Source of the DNA: Stenogyne calaminthoides
Taxonomy: Eukaryota > Streptophyta > Magnoliopsida > Lamiales > Lamiaceae
Assembly (NCBI GenBank): GCA_037126765.1
Contig: JBBCBC010000012.1
Location: 1,054,001 to 1,118,000 of the forward strand
Reading direction: 5' to 3'
DNA: 64,000 bases
A program made the position numbers and the translations under genes. A model generated the notes under the pieces. The model was not told the origin of the DNA and searched no databases. It worked only from the letters and a program-made list of their open reading frames with translations. How positions within the stretch are numbered: the first letter of the stretch is position 1; each line of letters opens with the position of its first letter. Shown in pieces: positions 1 to 10,958 of the stretch.

Positions 1-65
1 CATTCATCGCACAATGAAGCATGACCACAGGAGATTAGAACCCATTGAACCAAACAGTCCGCCAA
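1..65 (-). pseudogene. HOS1 exon-1 fragment (decayed, runs off left edge)
   Basis: The first 65 bases closely match, on the same strand, the exon-1 stretch of the HOS1 gene near 42347-42410 that encodes the start of the RING-like motif. Both carry the run encoding SCGHASLCDE. The fragment has one extra base just upstream of that motif and several substitutions, so the frame is broken. Only this small piece lies in the window; more may lie to the left. It is inferred to be a relic of a duplicated HOS1, not a working gene. Confidence 0.75.
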
Positions 66-415
66 AGTGAGAAAGAAAAAAAAAAAAAAATGTCTTTATA
101 AACTAAACTTTCTCATCCCATATTTGACTAAATAAGTTTTCAGGGACAACTGTAGCAATCTGAACAGATGGTTAGGGAATATATAAGTACAAGAATGAAC
201 ACAATGACGCCATTATTATTATTTGTAGTGCAAATTTTTTGAGGGAAAGCATATGCCATCTCAGGTTCAAAATTTCAACTATGAAGATAAAAGGAAAGGT
301 GTATGCTCAGAAAGAGTAAAAGCGAATAAATAGTATCAGTGTATATTTAAATTGTATCAGTTCTGGTGTGCAAAAGAGTCGCCTTTTTTTTTAAATATTT
401 CTTTCCAAAAAATAC

Positions 416-618
416 CTGCACTCCAGTCTGTAAAAGCTTGTCATAATTGGCAGTTTCCAAAGCATTATTCACTTCTTGCAACATTGTGTGTATCTTATCA
501 ATAACTAGATTGCAGTCAAGGGTGGCATCTCATCATCAAAATCTAGACAAGCTTCAATCTCTGTAAGTAACTCAATGCACTGAGCTCTTAAAGATTTCAC
601 CATAGAAGAAAAGCCTCC
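416..618 (-). pseudogene. MnmE/TrmE GTPase exon fragment (frameshifted)
   Basis: Read on the minus strand, this 203-bp stretch has an AG acceptor before it and a donor (CAG then GTATT) after it. It encodes residues such as GGFSSMVKSLRAQCIELLTE and, in another frame, DKIHTMLQEVNNALETANYD. These resemble the helical segment just before the G domain of plant organellar tRNA modification GTPase MnmE, which with GidA modifies wobble uridines. A single missing base in the codons after DDEMPP shifts the frame, so the exon cannot be read through. No other MnmE exon was recognised nearby, and it is inferred to be a gene fragment. Confidence 0.7.
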
Positions 619-1023
619 CTATCATAGTGAAACAAAATTATAAATTCTGCCAACTGTGACAAGTTGCATAACTCTAATGTAACAAGGTGGATGGAAATGT
701 GCAGCAGAAGATAATTAACTGTATAAGAACTAAGGATATTGCATCGAATTAAAATCTATGCCTACAGTTTAGGTATATATCTCTAAAATGAGACTTGTTG
801 AAGAAGTTAAAAACTCAGTGTAGGATTTGTTTTGTCATAGAGCATAATACATAGTATATAATAGCGACAATAATTCAAAGTTTTCTTCATTGTTTTATAT
901 TAGGCAACAATAATTCAAAGTTCAATTTCAAATAATATAAGTTTTTTGAATGGTGAAAAAGACATATCACAGTTCAAAGAAACCAGATGAAGAAGTATGG
1001 GCTAGGCAGATATCATAATTTAG

Positions 1024-1083
<60 letters not shown>

Positions 1084-1530
1084 AATGACATGAGAAAAGG
1101 TCAGAGCTAACACAAGGATATTTGAATCAACAAACATTGTGTATTACCTAGAATCTAAACATATGGGACTACTGGTCTAGCTTAATACATCCATCATAAT
1201 ATATGGTACGGCAACATAATGGCCAAATGAGATTGGGAAGAACAGACTGAGTATAAGCTACTACACCAGCAGACATGAATCATGCCAACAATGTCAAAAG
1301 TCTATTCTATTGTTCAGGAATTCTTTAATTTCTTTCAACCATTCCATAGTATACATGCTAAATCATTTGTGATGCACATTAATTTTCAGAAAGCGTAAAC
1401 TATATTTTGCATGAATTACAAAAGGCTGGAAAAAACATACATGACCACGAATTCATATCAAAACCATAAACCATTATATGGCACAAAAGAAGTAATACTA
1501 GAGTAGCAGTACAAGACAAGAACTAAGTGG
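619..1530. other. Non-coding AT-rich stretch
   Basis: No coding exon was recognised between the MnmE fragment and the end of the next gene. It holds the TA microsatellite described separately. The part nearest 1530 is the downstream flank of the gene at 1531-2745. Confidence 0.6.
1030..1081. repeat. (TA)n microsatellite
   Basis: About 26 uninterrupted TA dinucleotides. Shorter TA runs occur near 36102-36121, 44384-44403 and 60998-61020. Confidence 0.97.
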
Positions 1531-2745
1531 TCAAATGGGAAAGAAAATAAGAAGGTGCATTCTGGCTTTGGTTAAAATGTCTTGTGCCCCGTCTTGTTCA
1601 AAAGGAAAAAAAGTACGATGGGGAAACACTTTGTATTCAGCTCCTTGCAGGTTTAAGGAGTAGCGGAGAGACTTGACAGATCGTGTATAGTCCTTAATTG
1701 ATTTTCCAGGTAGCTCCAGCTCTTGTTTGTATAGTTTAAGATCAAGAACGGCAACATCAAATTGCATGCGGACTGATTTCTTTGGGCGTTGACATGCCTC
1801 CACTGTTAATCTGCAGATGCAAAATTCTCCGGCCTGCTCATCGTGATTCAGGAGTTTCAAGAAATATTCTGTAATATGCATATCAGGTATATCTTCCGAT
1901 AGTACCCATAGATAAGAATTGTCATACTCCTTCCCAACTTGAAGATCACGAATTCCACCACAAGTTCGGAAACAGAATCGACTCTCAACGACTTCAAAAG
2001 AGGTAGAATTAGTACGAGAACTTGCAGCAAAACGATCAACCCACGATGTGTTAGCTGTGAGTACCCAACCCTTGTCCAGCGAATCCAGATCAAGAACATA
2101 AATCTCCCCGTCAAGGATTTGGACCAACAGCCTATGGGTGTCGATGAAACCATATGCTTCAATATGGCAGCCTCTAATAGGTATTGTGACGTCTATTGAA
2201 GGTAGTTCAAGAAAGGAACCGTCCACAGTATCAAATAACTCAAACCCACCAATGATATTAGACATCTTAAAACCTTTACCTTTATGTTTATGAAAGAGAT
2301 CAGTAGGAAACACCAAAATTTTAGAAGTATTAGGGACAACAACAGCAGCAGGGTTGTATTTTGAAGAGAGCATTTCCCCAATCTTTGGGAGATTACTACT
2401 TAACAGAGTTTGAGAGACAAACTGGGTGTCTAGTGCGGGGGATATATCAATGGAATATACAACTTTTTTCTCCTTAAAGACGCAGCTCTCAAAGATATAA
2501 AGTCTATTTCCCAATGCACAGAATCCTTCCCTCACATCACCAGATTCCGTCACACCATCAGCAGCATCCAGTACATATTTTATTTTAAAAGATGGATCGA
2601 GACTGGGAGAAAAGTCATGAGTTTCCTCAGATAAATCGACAACACAAATATTGCATTCACGATCATGTATCGTACGCCCATAGCAATACAATGGAATACA
2701 TACTTTAGACGACTTACCTTCCCAGGAATACGATTGTCGAGGCAT
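1531..2745 (-). CDS. Uncharacterised plant protein, left copy of inverted pair
   Basis: A single open frame of 404 codons runs from the first in-frame ATG (2743-2745, peptide MPRQSYSW) to a TGA at 1531. The frame stays open upstream but has no ATG there. The sister copy starts with ATG-GAA-ATT (MEIENRKRSDD), while here the equivalent bases read CGATGAAATT, so that ATG is out of frame. The protein has repeated short segments with beta-propeller flavour (GGFELFDTVDGSFLELPSID, EAYGFIDTHRLLVQILDGEI, SYLWVLSEDIPD), suggestive of F-box-associated or kelch-like plant proteins. No family was firmly recognised. An AAGGTAAGT donor-like site lies about 30 bp into the frame, but the protein reads through it smoothly. 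It is divergent to the broken copy at 5342-6640. It may be functional with a shorter N-terminus or may be newly dead. Confidence 0.6.
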   Translation of the reverse strand: MPRQSYSWEGKSSKVCIPLYCYGRTIHDRECNICVVDLSEETHDFSPSLDPSFKIKYVLDAADGVTESGDVREGFCALGNRLYIFESCVFKEKKVVYSIDISPALDTQFVSQTLLSSNLPKIGEMLSSKYNPAAVVVPNTSKILVFPTDLFHKHKGKGFKMSNIIGGFELFDTVDGSFLELPSIDVTIPIRGCHIEAYGFIDTHRLLVQILDGEIYVLDLDSLDKGWVLTANTSWVDRFAASSRTNSTSFEVVESRFCFRTCGGIRDLQVGKEYDNSYLWVLSEDIPDMHITEYFLKLLNHDEQAGEFCICRLTVEACQRPKKSVRMQFDVAVLDLKLYKQELELPGKSIKDYTRSVKSLRYSLNLQGAEYKVFPHRTFFPFEQDGAQDILTKARMHLLIFFPI

Positions 2746-2846
2746 TTTATGGGCCGGCGGTTGAACCACGGTGGTATCATCAGATCGTTTCCTATTTTCA
2801 ATTTCATCGATATTGATAGCAGCGATTTGGTGAAGAAGGAATATTA

Positions 2847-3209
2847 GGGTATGTTTGTTTTGAGACTACTCTGGAGGATTTTGGACTTTACAATTCCACA
2901 TACCTATTTAATACAATACTAAATTCAGGATTTTAAAATCCAATTTAAAACATAATTTAAACCCTACTTCTGCACTTATTCCCCCATTAATAATAATATT
3001 ATCATTTTTACACAATTTTCAATATAATACTCTATCATTCAATCATTACAATAATACAAATCAATCAACTTTTTTATAATCATATATAATCACACTCTAT
3101 AAAATCTCAAAACAAACATACAATTTCACTATTCATTAAGATTTTAAAATCCTAGATTTCAAAGTCCAAGATTTTTCCCGCCCACTATAAGCCTAAAACA
3201 AACATACCC
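2847..3209. mobile_element. MITE 1, PIF/Harbinger-like (TTA target)
   Basis: 363 bp flanked by TTA on both sides (2844-2846 and 3210-3212). Terminal inverted repeats are GGGTATGTTTGTTTTGAGAC at the left and, as reverse complement of the right end, GGGTATGTTTGTTTTAGGC. The interior is AT-rich with no coding capacity. The sister gene copy at 5290-5330 lacks the insert, giving an empty-site comparison. Confidence 0.85.
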
Positions 3210-3212
3210 TTA

Positions 3213-3563
3213 GGCTGCTTTAGTTTTGGGATTTAAACGTGCGGAGCAAGTCAAGGTTTTAAAATCTAGGGATTTAGAATACTTGATGAATAGTAAATAT
3301 ATGTGTTTGTTTTGAGATTTAAGTAGGGTGATATTTAACTTTATGTCAAATTAATATTTAATAATGATTGATATTTTATTGAGAAGAGTAATAAAGTGTA
3401 TAAAGTGTGATGTATTTGAAAAAATAATAATAGAATTTATAGGTATTTGTAGGTATGGATGAAATGCGAGATTTAAAAACCAGACTCTAAATTCCAAACT
3501 CATATGAGATGGGGAGCGTAAAGTTCTAAGTCCATCCGTGTGAGTCCCAAAACAAACGCATCC
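3213..3563. mobile_element. MITE 2, PIF/Harbinger-like, abutting MITE 1
   Basis: 351 bp bounded by TTA (3210-3212 shared with MITE 1, and 3564-3566). The ends are GGCTGCTTTAGTTTTGGGA and, reverse complemented, GGATGCGTTTGTTTTGGGA. The genomic sequence GGGTTTCGATATTTTGATTG resumes directly after the right TTA and matches the sister arm. Confidence 0.8.
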
Positions 3564-3600
3564 TTAGGGTTTCGATATTTTGATTGCAGAGGAGAGATTA

Positions 3601-4307
3601 GAGCATTCCCAATGGGGAGAGGACAATTTGCCTCCAAATTTGCCTCTAACAATAAAATCACTCTCAATCATAACACTCAAATTTTAACACAAAGTGAATA
3701 TTCTCTTGGAATATTCTTAATTTGATCAATTTATATTTAATTATATCTATTTAAATCTTTAAAAATTCCACACAATTAAAATATCATATATTTAATAAAA
3801 AAAATTAAAGCACAATGGAAGTGGTCTTGGAGAATACTAAATTCATGTTGTTCATGTTTAATTTATATTTTGTATGGGTAGTTATGGTTTTGTGTGTTCA
3901 AATTTAGCATGTTTGTATTTTTTTATTTAAAATTTGGTATTTCTTTATATTATGAAGTTTTATTATTGTATTATTGTATTTTGTAATTTAATATTTGATA
4001 TTTTATTTAATGTTGCCTTATTATATTTCAATTAGTTACATTATATTTCTATTAAATCAATATATTATTTTATTCACTAAAAAACAAAAGACCTAATTAA
4101 AATTAAAGAAAAAAGAAAACAAAACAAAAAACCTAATTAACAAATAAAAAAAAGAAAAAAAAAAGAAATAAGAGTTGTCGGGTGAACAGTGTTTTGGCTA
4201 ATTTGCCTAGCACTGTTCATCTCCATCAAATTTGCTTCTATAGTTATCTCCCCATTGAAAGGGTGTTTGGATGCAAATTTATCATTGTCTCCCCATTGGG
4301 GATGCTC
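3601..4307. mobile_element. MITE 3, PIF/Harbinger-like (TTA target)
   Basis: 707 bp flanked by TTA (3598-3600 and 4308-4310). Left end is GAGCATTCCCAATGGGGAGA; right end reverse complemented is GAGCATCCCCAATGGGGAGA. The sequence GAGATTA/GGAATAGGAG, rejoined across the insert, is uninterrupted in the sister arm near 5262-5285. There is no coding content. Confidence 0.88.
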
Positions 4308-4473
4308 TTAGGAATAGGAGAAGGGCAATCGCAGAGATAATTAATTAATTAATTGGGCTACGGCTGATGAATGGGCTGACGGACCAGTGGATGAATTGCT
4401 CCAGAATTAAGAGCCCATTTACTTAACATTTTATAACGGCCCACTCATCTTTTCCTTTTAAATAGATAAATAC

Positions 4474-5110
4474 TAGAGCTTAGCCCCGCGAACCTCGAAG
4501 GGTTGAAAGAAAAAATTTATGTAAAATAAAAAATAATTTTTTTATTTTTTTGTTATTAAATTTTAATTTTCAAAATTATTTGTAATTTACAAAATATTAA
4601 AAATAAAAAATTAATCTAAATATATAAAAATTGAAATTAATTTTTTGTACTCGATGACTCGATTAAAAAATTAATGAATACACAAAATAAATTTCATAAT
4701 ACTTGAAATTAGAGATAAAAAAAAGTACATATATATAAAAAAAAATACAAAAAAATTTATTAATTTACAATCTAAATTATATTTATATTAAAATTATAAA
4801 AAAAATATATATATATATATAATTATTTGAGACCGAGTAAAAGAATGTTAATAAATTAACATAATATATTAAATATTAAAATAAGTCAAATTTTTAAAAT
4901 CACAAATTTCTAAACACATATTTACAAGCAACATAAGTTATAATTTTTACATAATTTTCTATCATAATCAAGACAGTGTTTTTAATCTTCTTTATTCTTC
5001 AGTCTTCACTCTTGAGACAACGTTATTTAATTAAGTTGCCTTTGTTGGTGAGTGTATTAATTAAGATTTAAATTTGTTCAAATTTAAAAAGGGCAATATT
5101 TATATCCACA
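4474..5110. other. Spacer at the axis of the inverted duplication
   Basis: About 640 bp of very AT-rich sequence with no recognised gene. It separates the two divergent gene copies and their mirrored upstream regions. Confidence 0.7.
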
Positions 5111-6664
5111 TATTTATCTATTTAAAAGAAAAAGATGAGTGGGCCGTTATAAAATGTTAAGTAAATGGGCTCTTAATTCTAGAGCAATTCATCCACTGGT
5201 CCGTCAGCCCATCCATCAGCCGTAGCCCAATTAATTAATTAATTGTCTCTGCGATTGCTCCTCCTCCTATTCCTAATCTCTCCTCCGCAATCAAAATATC
5301 GAAACCCTAATATTCCTTCTTCACCTAATCAATCAATATCCATGGAAATTGAAAATAGGAAACGATCTGATGATACCAACGTGGTTCAACCGCCCGACCC
5401 ATAAAAAGCCTCGACAATCGTATTCACGGAAAGGTAAGTCGTCTAAAGTATGTATTCCATTGTTTTGCTATGGGCGCATCACGATACATGATCGTGAATG
5501 CAATATTTGTGTTGTCGATTTATCTCGCGGAGGAGGAACCAATGACTTTTCTCGTAGTCCTCCAACTTTTAAAATAAAATATGTCTTGGGATCTTAATGG
5601 TGCGAGGAACTGGTAGTGTGAGGAAGGATTATGTGCATTGGGAAATAGAGTTTATATCTTTGAGAGCTGCGTCTATAACGAAAAAAAAAGTTGTATATTA
5701 CATTGATATATCAAACCCCCTTGAGTTTGCCTCTCAAACTCACATTAATTCTTGATCTCCCAAGATTGGGGAAATCGCTCTGCAAAATATAACCCCAATC
5801 TTTGTTGTTGTCCTAATCTTCTAAAATTTTGGTATTTCTGATGAGGTCGTTAAGTAAAAGGTATTCCCATGGTGATATCATTGGTGGGTTTGAGTTATTT
5901 GATCTTGTCGACGGTTCCTCACGTGAACTACCTTCAATACAACTCCGGCACCTATTAGAAATTTGCCATATTGAAGCATATGGTTTCATCGACACCCCGT
6001 AAAATTTGTCGGTCCAAATCCTTGTGGGGGCGGTTATGTTCTTAATCTGGATTCGCGGAGACAAGGGTTGGGTACTCACTGGTAACCCATTGTGGCTTGA
6101 TCATTTTGTTGCACTCTCTTACCAATTCTACCTCTTTTGATGTGTTAGAGTCGATTCATTTCCGAACTTGTGGTGGAATTCGTGATCTTCAAGTTCAAGT
6201 TGGAGTTGGGAAGGAGGGAGGAGCATGACCCTTATTATCTATGGGTACAAGAACCTTATTATCTATGGGTACTATCGAAAGTTATACGATATAAATGATC
6301 GAGAATGTTTCTTGACACTCCCGAATCACGATGGCGGCGGGAGAATCTTGCATCTGTAGATTAGCGGTGGAGACATCGAACGTGAATGCCCAAAGAAATC
6401 AATCGCATGCAATTTGATGTCGCCGTTCTTGATCTTAAACGCTACAAACAAGAGTTGGGCTGCTGGAAACTCAACTACGGACTACTCAAGATCTGTCAAG
6501 TCTCTCCGCTACACGTTAAACTTGCGGGGAGTGAATACAAAGTGTTTACCAATCGTCTTTTTTTTCCTTTTGAACAAGGCGGGGCCACAAGACATTTTAA
6601 CCAAAGCGAATGCACCTTCTTATTTATTATCTTTCCCATTTGACCACTTAGTTCTTGTCTTATC
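5111..6664 (+). repeat. Right arm of the inverted duplication
   Basis: Mirror image of the left arm without the three MITEs. It includes the upstream region, the 5' leader and the broken gene. Homology with the left copy's downstream flank continues to about 6664 (GTTCTTGTCTT in both) and then stops abruptly where copia sequence begins. Confidence 0.85.
5342..6640 (+). pseudogene. Broken right copy of the inverted gene pair
   Basis: Homologous throughout to the gene at 1531-2745. It retains the presumed ancestral ATG (5342-5344; peptide MEIENRKRSDDTNVVQPPDP), but a one-base insertion creates a TAA at 5402-5404 after 20 codons. Further frameshifts and stops follow. Fragments such as HDRECNICVVDLS (about 5490-5530), SIQLRHLLEICHIEAYGFID-like sequence (about 5930-6000) and MQFDVAVLDLK (about 6410-6440) remain in different frames. 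It cannot encode the full protein. Confidence 0.85.
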
Positions 6665-8157
6665 TTCTTGCCGGGCTCGATATTCCTCGGTAGAGGCAAA
6701 GCCACCCACCTATTTGTTTCGCGTGATCGCCAAAAATCGGATTATCACCAAGGAAGACAATGTATCGCAGATGTTGACTTCCGTCAAGTAAGTCACCTCA
6801 AAAGTCGAGTCGGTGAATCTTTGTGAGGTTGAGGGACCGTGAACGTCAAAGAAGAAGGCCGTGGTGCAAAGTACCCTTTAGATCTGGGAAAAGGCGCTTT
6901 GACTAAGATCCCAATGAGTCGCAAGGGGAGAAGCCATGTATTGAGCCAACCTGTTAAAGTAAAGGCTATATCCGATTCGTGTCAATGTAAGGTATTGAAG
7001 ACCGCTTGATGGCATCTTCTTGATCTTCGGTAGCATCGATCGGCCCTTTGATAGAGAAATTTGGAGGCCATAGGCGTGGAGATCGGTTTGACTCCGTCGA
7101 GCTTGAAATTATGTAATAAGTCAACCGTGTACTTGTGCTGGGAAAGGAAAATGCCTTCTTTGCAATGGGCAACCTCCACACCATGGAAATATGTAAGGGG
7201 TCGAGATCTTTTTCGACCGAATGACCATAAGATGACAAGTAATATCGCGATAATAGCGAAATTTGGGGCCGGTGATGATAAGATCGTCGACGTAGGCAAT
7301 AATGAAGACTCTTGTCGTCCCATGCTGAAGAACAAAGAGAGATGAGTCGGACGTTGATTGTTTGAAGCCAAACGTGAGTAGAGCCGAGCTTAGAGCGGAG
7401 AATCTGGCTTCGTGGCGCTGGGCGAAAAACCGTAGGGTACGCCAAGTAAAAACACACGAGAAGGAGTAGTAGAGTCGATGAAGCCCGGGCCGAGACATGT
7501 AAACGAGGATGTCGATGTGTCCGCAAGAAGGCATTACTAACGTCGAGCTGACGAAGGGGCCAGTTGAAAAGAGCAAGTGATAACACGGTGCGGATCGTAG
7601 ATGGCTTGACAACCGGACTAAACGTCTCTCTCAAAAATCAACACCGGACCACTGCTGGAACCCCTTTGCCACTTGTATTTATCAATCGTACCATCAGGCT
7701 TGTGTTTAATGCGGAAGACCCATTTACACCCGTTAACATTAGCACCGGGAGGAGAAGAGACCAAGTCCCAAGTGCCAAAATGTTGAAGCGTCGTGAATTC
7801 TTCAGCCATGGCGGCACGCCACTCAGCAGAGGCATGTGCTTGCCTGATGGTGGTTGGCTCGTCAGCAGGGGAAAGCGGATGTTTCGTTGCAATGTTGAAT
7901 TGCTTCGGTCTGTAAATGTTATTAAGGCTTCGAGTGTGCATGTGATGTGTGCGAGACGGTGCAGCAGGCAGTAACGGAGGGGCCGGAGGAGGAGATGCCG
8001 CTACGGGTTGTTCCAGACCAGTAGTAGTTGGAGATGGTAATGCACGGTCTGGTTGCTGATGCACCAGAGAGGGGGAAGACGACGACGGAGGCCGAGTAGT
8101 CCTCGAGATAGGCGGTAATACCGAGAGAGTCAACTGAGCAGGCGGGGTGTTGACCAA
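6665..8157 (-). pseudogene. Copia reverse transcriptase / RNase H remnant
   Basis: At the amino side (7640-7850) the typical RT entry motifs are visible: EWRAAMAEEF, TWDLV and CKWVFRIKHKPDGTIDKYK. After a frameshift, QLDVSNAFL (about 7540) follows, and then the catalytic YVDD motif in FIIAYVDDLIITG (about 7230-7270). Later pieces (LTYFHGVEV, GIFLSQHKY, DIAFTL) belong to the RT thumb and RNase H region and extend to about 6665. At least three frame changes make it non-functional. Confidence 0.85.
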
Positions 8158-8333
8158 TGTCTGAGGTGAAGAGGGAATACCCGGAAAGATATCCTCGAGA
8201 AAATGAACATGATGCGAGACAAATATACGACCACTGTCCGGATCATAGCATCGATATACCGCTTGAGATGTGAAGTAGCCAACAAAAATGCATGGTAGAG
8301 AAGGCGGAGTGAGTTTGCCCGGAAGGTATGGTC

Positions 8334-9801
8334 TTAACCACGGGAAGCAACGACAACCAAAAGTCCGTAGTTTTGTATAGTTTGATTGGGCGTCAAAAAG
8401 AGCACAAAAATAAATTTGACTTTTAGTAAAATGGACGTCGGCATACGGTTAATGAGGTAAACAGCCGTTTGGATTGCAAAAGACCAAAATGAGTATGGTA
8501 AGGAAGCAGCATGAAGCAAAGCCCTACTAATCTCTAGTACATGACGATTGCGACGCTCGACAATCTCATTTTGTTGTGACGTGTGTTGTGTCGTTGTTAA
8601 CCATGAAATACCATGAGCCGTAAAGAATGAACAAAGCGCAACGAATTCACCCCCATTATCAGAGTATACATTTTTAATAACCTGACCAAATTGCTTCTCA
8701 ACCAGAGCAAAACTGAGGAAAAATCGATGCAACCTAAGACTTGGCATTTAGCGGGAAAAACCCAATTGTAACGAGTATATAGATCAACCACCAAAAGAAA
8801 ATACTTTGAACCATCAACAGATATAATTGGCGCAGGGCCCATACATCAATATAAATATAATGCAAAGGATGCAAAGCACGAAATGACGAAGTATGAAACG
8901 GTAAACGATGGCATTTGGTCAGTTGGCAAGAAACACAATCATTGCCCAAACGAGACTTGTCCACAACTGGTAAATTAAATGTACGAATAATAAAAGAGCT
9001 TGTATCAAATGAAGGATGCCCTAGACGAGCATGCCAATGATTTGGAGAAGCCCGAACACTTGCAACAACGGCCATCTTATTTGAAAAATCAACAAAAGGT
9101 GGAGACAAACGATAGACACCATCACGGCAAGGTCCTTTAATTAGGTGAACCCCCGTGGCCAGATCCTTAACAATATAAGAAGGAAAAAATTCCAGAGAAA
9201 CATTATTGGCCTTAGTAAACTTGCTGACTGAAAGTAAATTTTGCCGAGCAGATGGGACACACAGAACATCATTTAGAACAAACGTGCGATGTGGAAATTT
9301 AATTTCAGATTTACCAGTGTGGGTGCTGGGGAGACCCATGCCATCGGCTATGTGGACCTCATCAGTTCTGTCATACTCAGAGTGGATAGACAGATTATTC
9401 AAGTCGGAGGTCATGTTATGGGACACCCCAGAGTCTAAGAGCCAAGGATAAGCGGGCGCATTAGTGGTGGAGTTAACATAATTCGCAGCAACAGGAACAC
9501 AACGACAAGTAGGAGCTGCTTGCCCTGTGAAGCCACACAACTGACAGACAACGGAGCGATTATTATGGGAATTAGAGTTACCTGAATGCCCTCCACGTTT
9601 ACCCCGATTCTGATTATGGCCTGAGTGCTGACCACAATTACCTCCCGAATTGGAACCACGACTGTTGTTGTTGTTGCCACGGTTCGAGTTGCGAAACGAT
9701 CCATTGCCTCGCTGAGAATTGGAGGAACCGCGATTGGAGGAGGCAGCATTTGCAGTGGCCATGAGTTGGCGTTGGGCCTCCTCTTGATGCTTGATTGACA
9801 A
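8334..9801 (-). pseudogene. Copia zinc knuckle, protease and integrase remnant
   Basis: From 9801 downwards the frame shows a Gly/Asn/Ser-rich stretch, a zinc-knuckle relic (CQLCGFTGQAAPTC, where the usual His is Gln) and a protease site (WLLDSGVSHNMT). The GAG-pre-integrase zinc-binding motif follows (HARLGHPS then CVSCQLTKC). The integrase core continues in another frame near 8334-8747, with YSDNGGEF and NEIVERRNRH supplying the Asp and Glu of the DDE triad. The frame shift at about 8740 and the altered zinc knuckle mark it as dead. Confidence 0.85.
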
Positions 9802-9839
9802 CTCATGTTCGAACAGAAGATCGTGAAGTTCTTCAAAGC

Positions 9840-10443
9840 CGAATGGTGTTTCACGAGTTCAAATTGGGCCAACAATTGAGGCATACTCCGGCCCCAAACC
9901 ATTGATGATAAAAAGCGTGAGCTCATCCGCACTAACCGGCTCATCGATTAAAGCAAGCTCATCAGCCTTGGCCATGACATGGCGAAGGTACTCAGTAATC
10001 GACCGATCCTTAATCTGCATATGGTATAATTCACTTTTGAATTGATTTACCCTAGAGCGGGACTTACCTGCGCAGAGGCGTGTGACGACGATCTAGGCAT
10101 CAAATGACGTCTCCTTTAGAGAGACAATCGGCAAGACTTCAGGCGAGAGTGAACCGATGATTGCAGCGAGGAGCAACTGATCCTGGCGGATCCAGTGCGA
10201 CACGTCCTCTGCATTGGATGCGTCCGGAAGGAGAGCCGGACGAGGGTTGGACCCATCAATATAGCCCAGCAGATTGTGGCCGCGGAGGAGGGCTACAAGG
10301 TGTGCTCTCCAGGGAGGGTAATTGGTAAGGGTCAGTTTGATGGGAAGGTGGTGGTGCGCCGTGATCGGAACGATGGGTGGACGAGAAGGAGTGGCCGAAC
10401 CAGTGGCAACCGTGTGGTTCGTCGATCCATCAGTGGTAGACAT
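9840..10443 (-). pseudogene. Copia gag remnant
   Basis: An ATG at 10441-10443 opens a frame with the plant copia gag signatures LPIKLTLTNYPPWRAHL and LLGYIDG. It ends at a stop near 10093 after the SLKETSFDA residues. Gag sequence continues in another frame to about 9840. The gag family name is from memory of plant copia elements. Confidence 0.75.
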
Positions 10444-10493
10444 GGAGATGATGGCACTTGGAAAAGGGAATAGGGTTTGACAGGATTAAATCG

Positions 10494-10511
10494 AAACCCC
10501 TCGTGATACCA
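10494..10511 (-). promoter_or_regulatory. Copia primer-binding-like site
   Basis: On the minus strand the sequence begins TGGTATCACGAGGGG. The first eight bases match the start of the usual plant copia primer-binding site complementary to initiator tRNA-Met. It sits just inside the LTR and before gag. Confidence 0.6.
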
Positions 10512-10519
10512 TATAGAAA

Positions 10520-10740
10520 TGTAAAAAATACGTGTATTTAATATTTACAAATTACATTGGGTGCTCCTTATACAGAGGAGAGTATACATGCCAAGTCAAC
10601 ATGAATTAAATACAAATTACAACAAAGTAAATGCCGAAGATATCGGCCTAAAATCAGGACAAATAATTGATTCATTCTAAATCAGTTTTGACCATTTGAT
10701 TCACTCCTAATAAAATTGACTTTATTAAATAAACCATACA
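10520..10740 (-). repeat. Single LTR of the copia element
   Basis: Bounded on the minus strand by TGTATGGTTT at the outer end and TTTTTTACA at the inner end. It carries a TATA-like CTGTATAAGGAG about 70 bp from the inner end. Because the partner LTR is missing, the outer boundary is a guess from the TG...CA rule. Confidence 0.5.
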
Positions 10741-10958
10741 GGCTTTCGAGCAATTTTCAAATCACGAGGGTATTTCACGCAAACGTTTCCACATTACTAG
10801 GGTGCTTCGTGCAATTAACTCAATATTTGTACGGAGGTGGAGGTTTTTTAAAACCAGATGCTAAAATCCCAAAGTAGAACCGTATTTAGATTTTGAAATC
10901 CCAAATCAAAACATACCCCTAGAGAATCTGATTCAAGAACCCAAAATCATGAAATTAC

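Larger units (their letters stand above)
1531..4473 (-). repeat. Left arm of a large inverted duplication
   Basis: The gene at 1531-2745 plus its leader and upstream region (to about 4473) is repeated in inverse orientation at about 5111-6664. The innermost part is obvious: 4355-4473 is the near-perfect reverse complement of 5111-5230, including the flanks of an AATTAATTAATT run. The left arm is longer because three MITEs (2847-3209, 3213-3563, 3601-4307) interrupt it; removing them restores colinearity with the right arm. Confidence 0.88.
6665..10740 (-). mobile_element. Ty1/copia retrotransposon, 3' LTR missing, degraded
   Basis: Read on the minus strand, the order is one LTR (about 10520-10740), a primer-binding-like site, gag, protease, integrase, reverse transcriptase and RNase H, which is the copia order. 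The RNase H end (ASTEEYRA-like) abuts non-retroviral gene sequence at about 6664, so the 3' end and 3' LTR are absent. The polyprotein is broken by many frameshifts and stops, and no target-site duplication can be shown. It lies directly against the right arm of the inverted gene duplication. Confidence 0.85.

Noticed and set aside
2580..2807. Alternative minus-strand frame starting at the displaced ATG (MKLKIGNDL)
   Set aside because: It is only 75 codons long and runs in a different frame from the conserved protein. It is the out-of-frame relic of the ancestral start.
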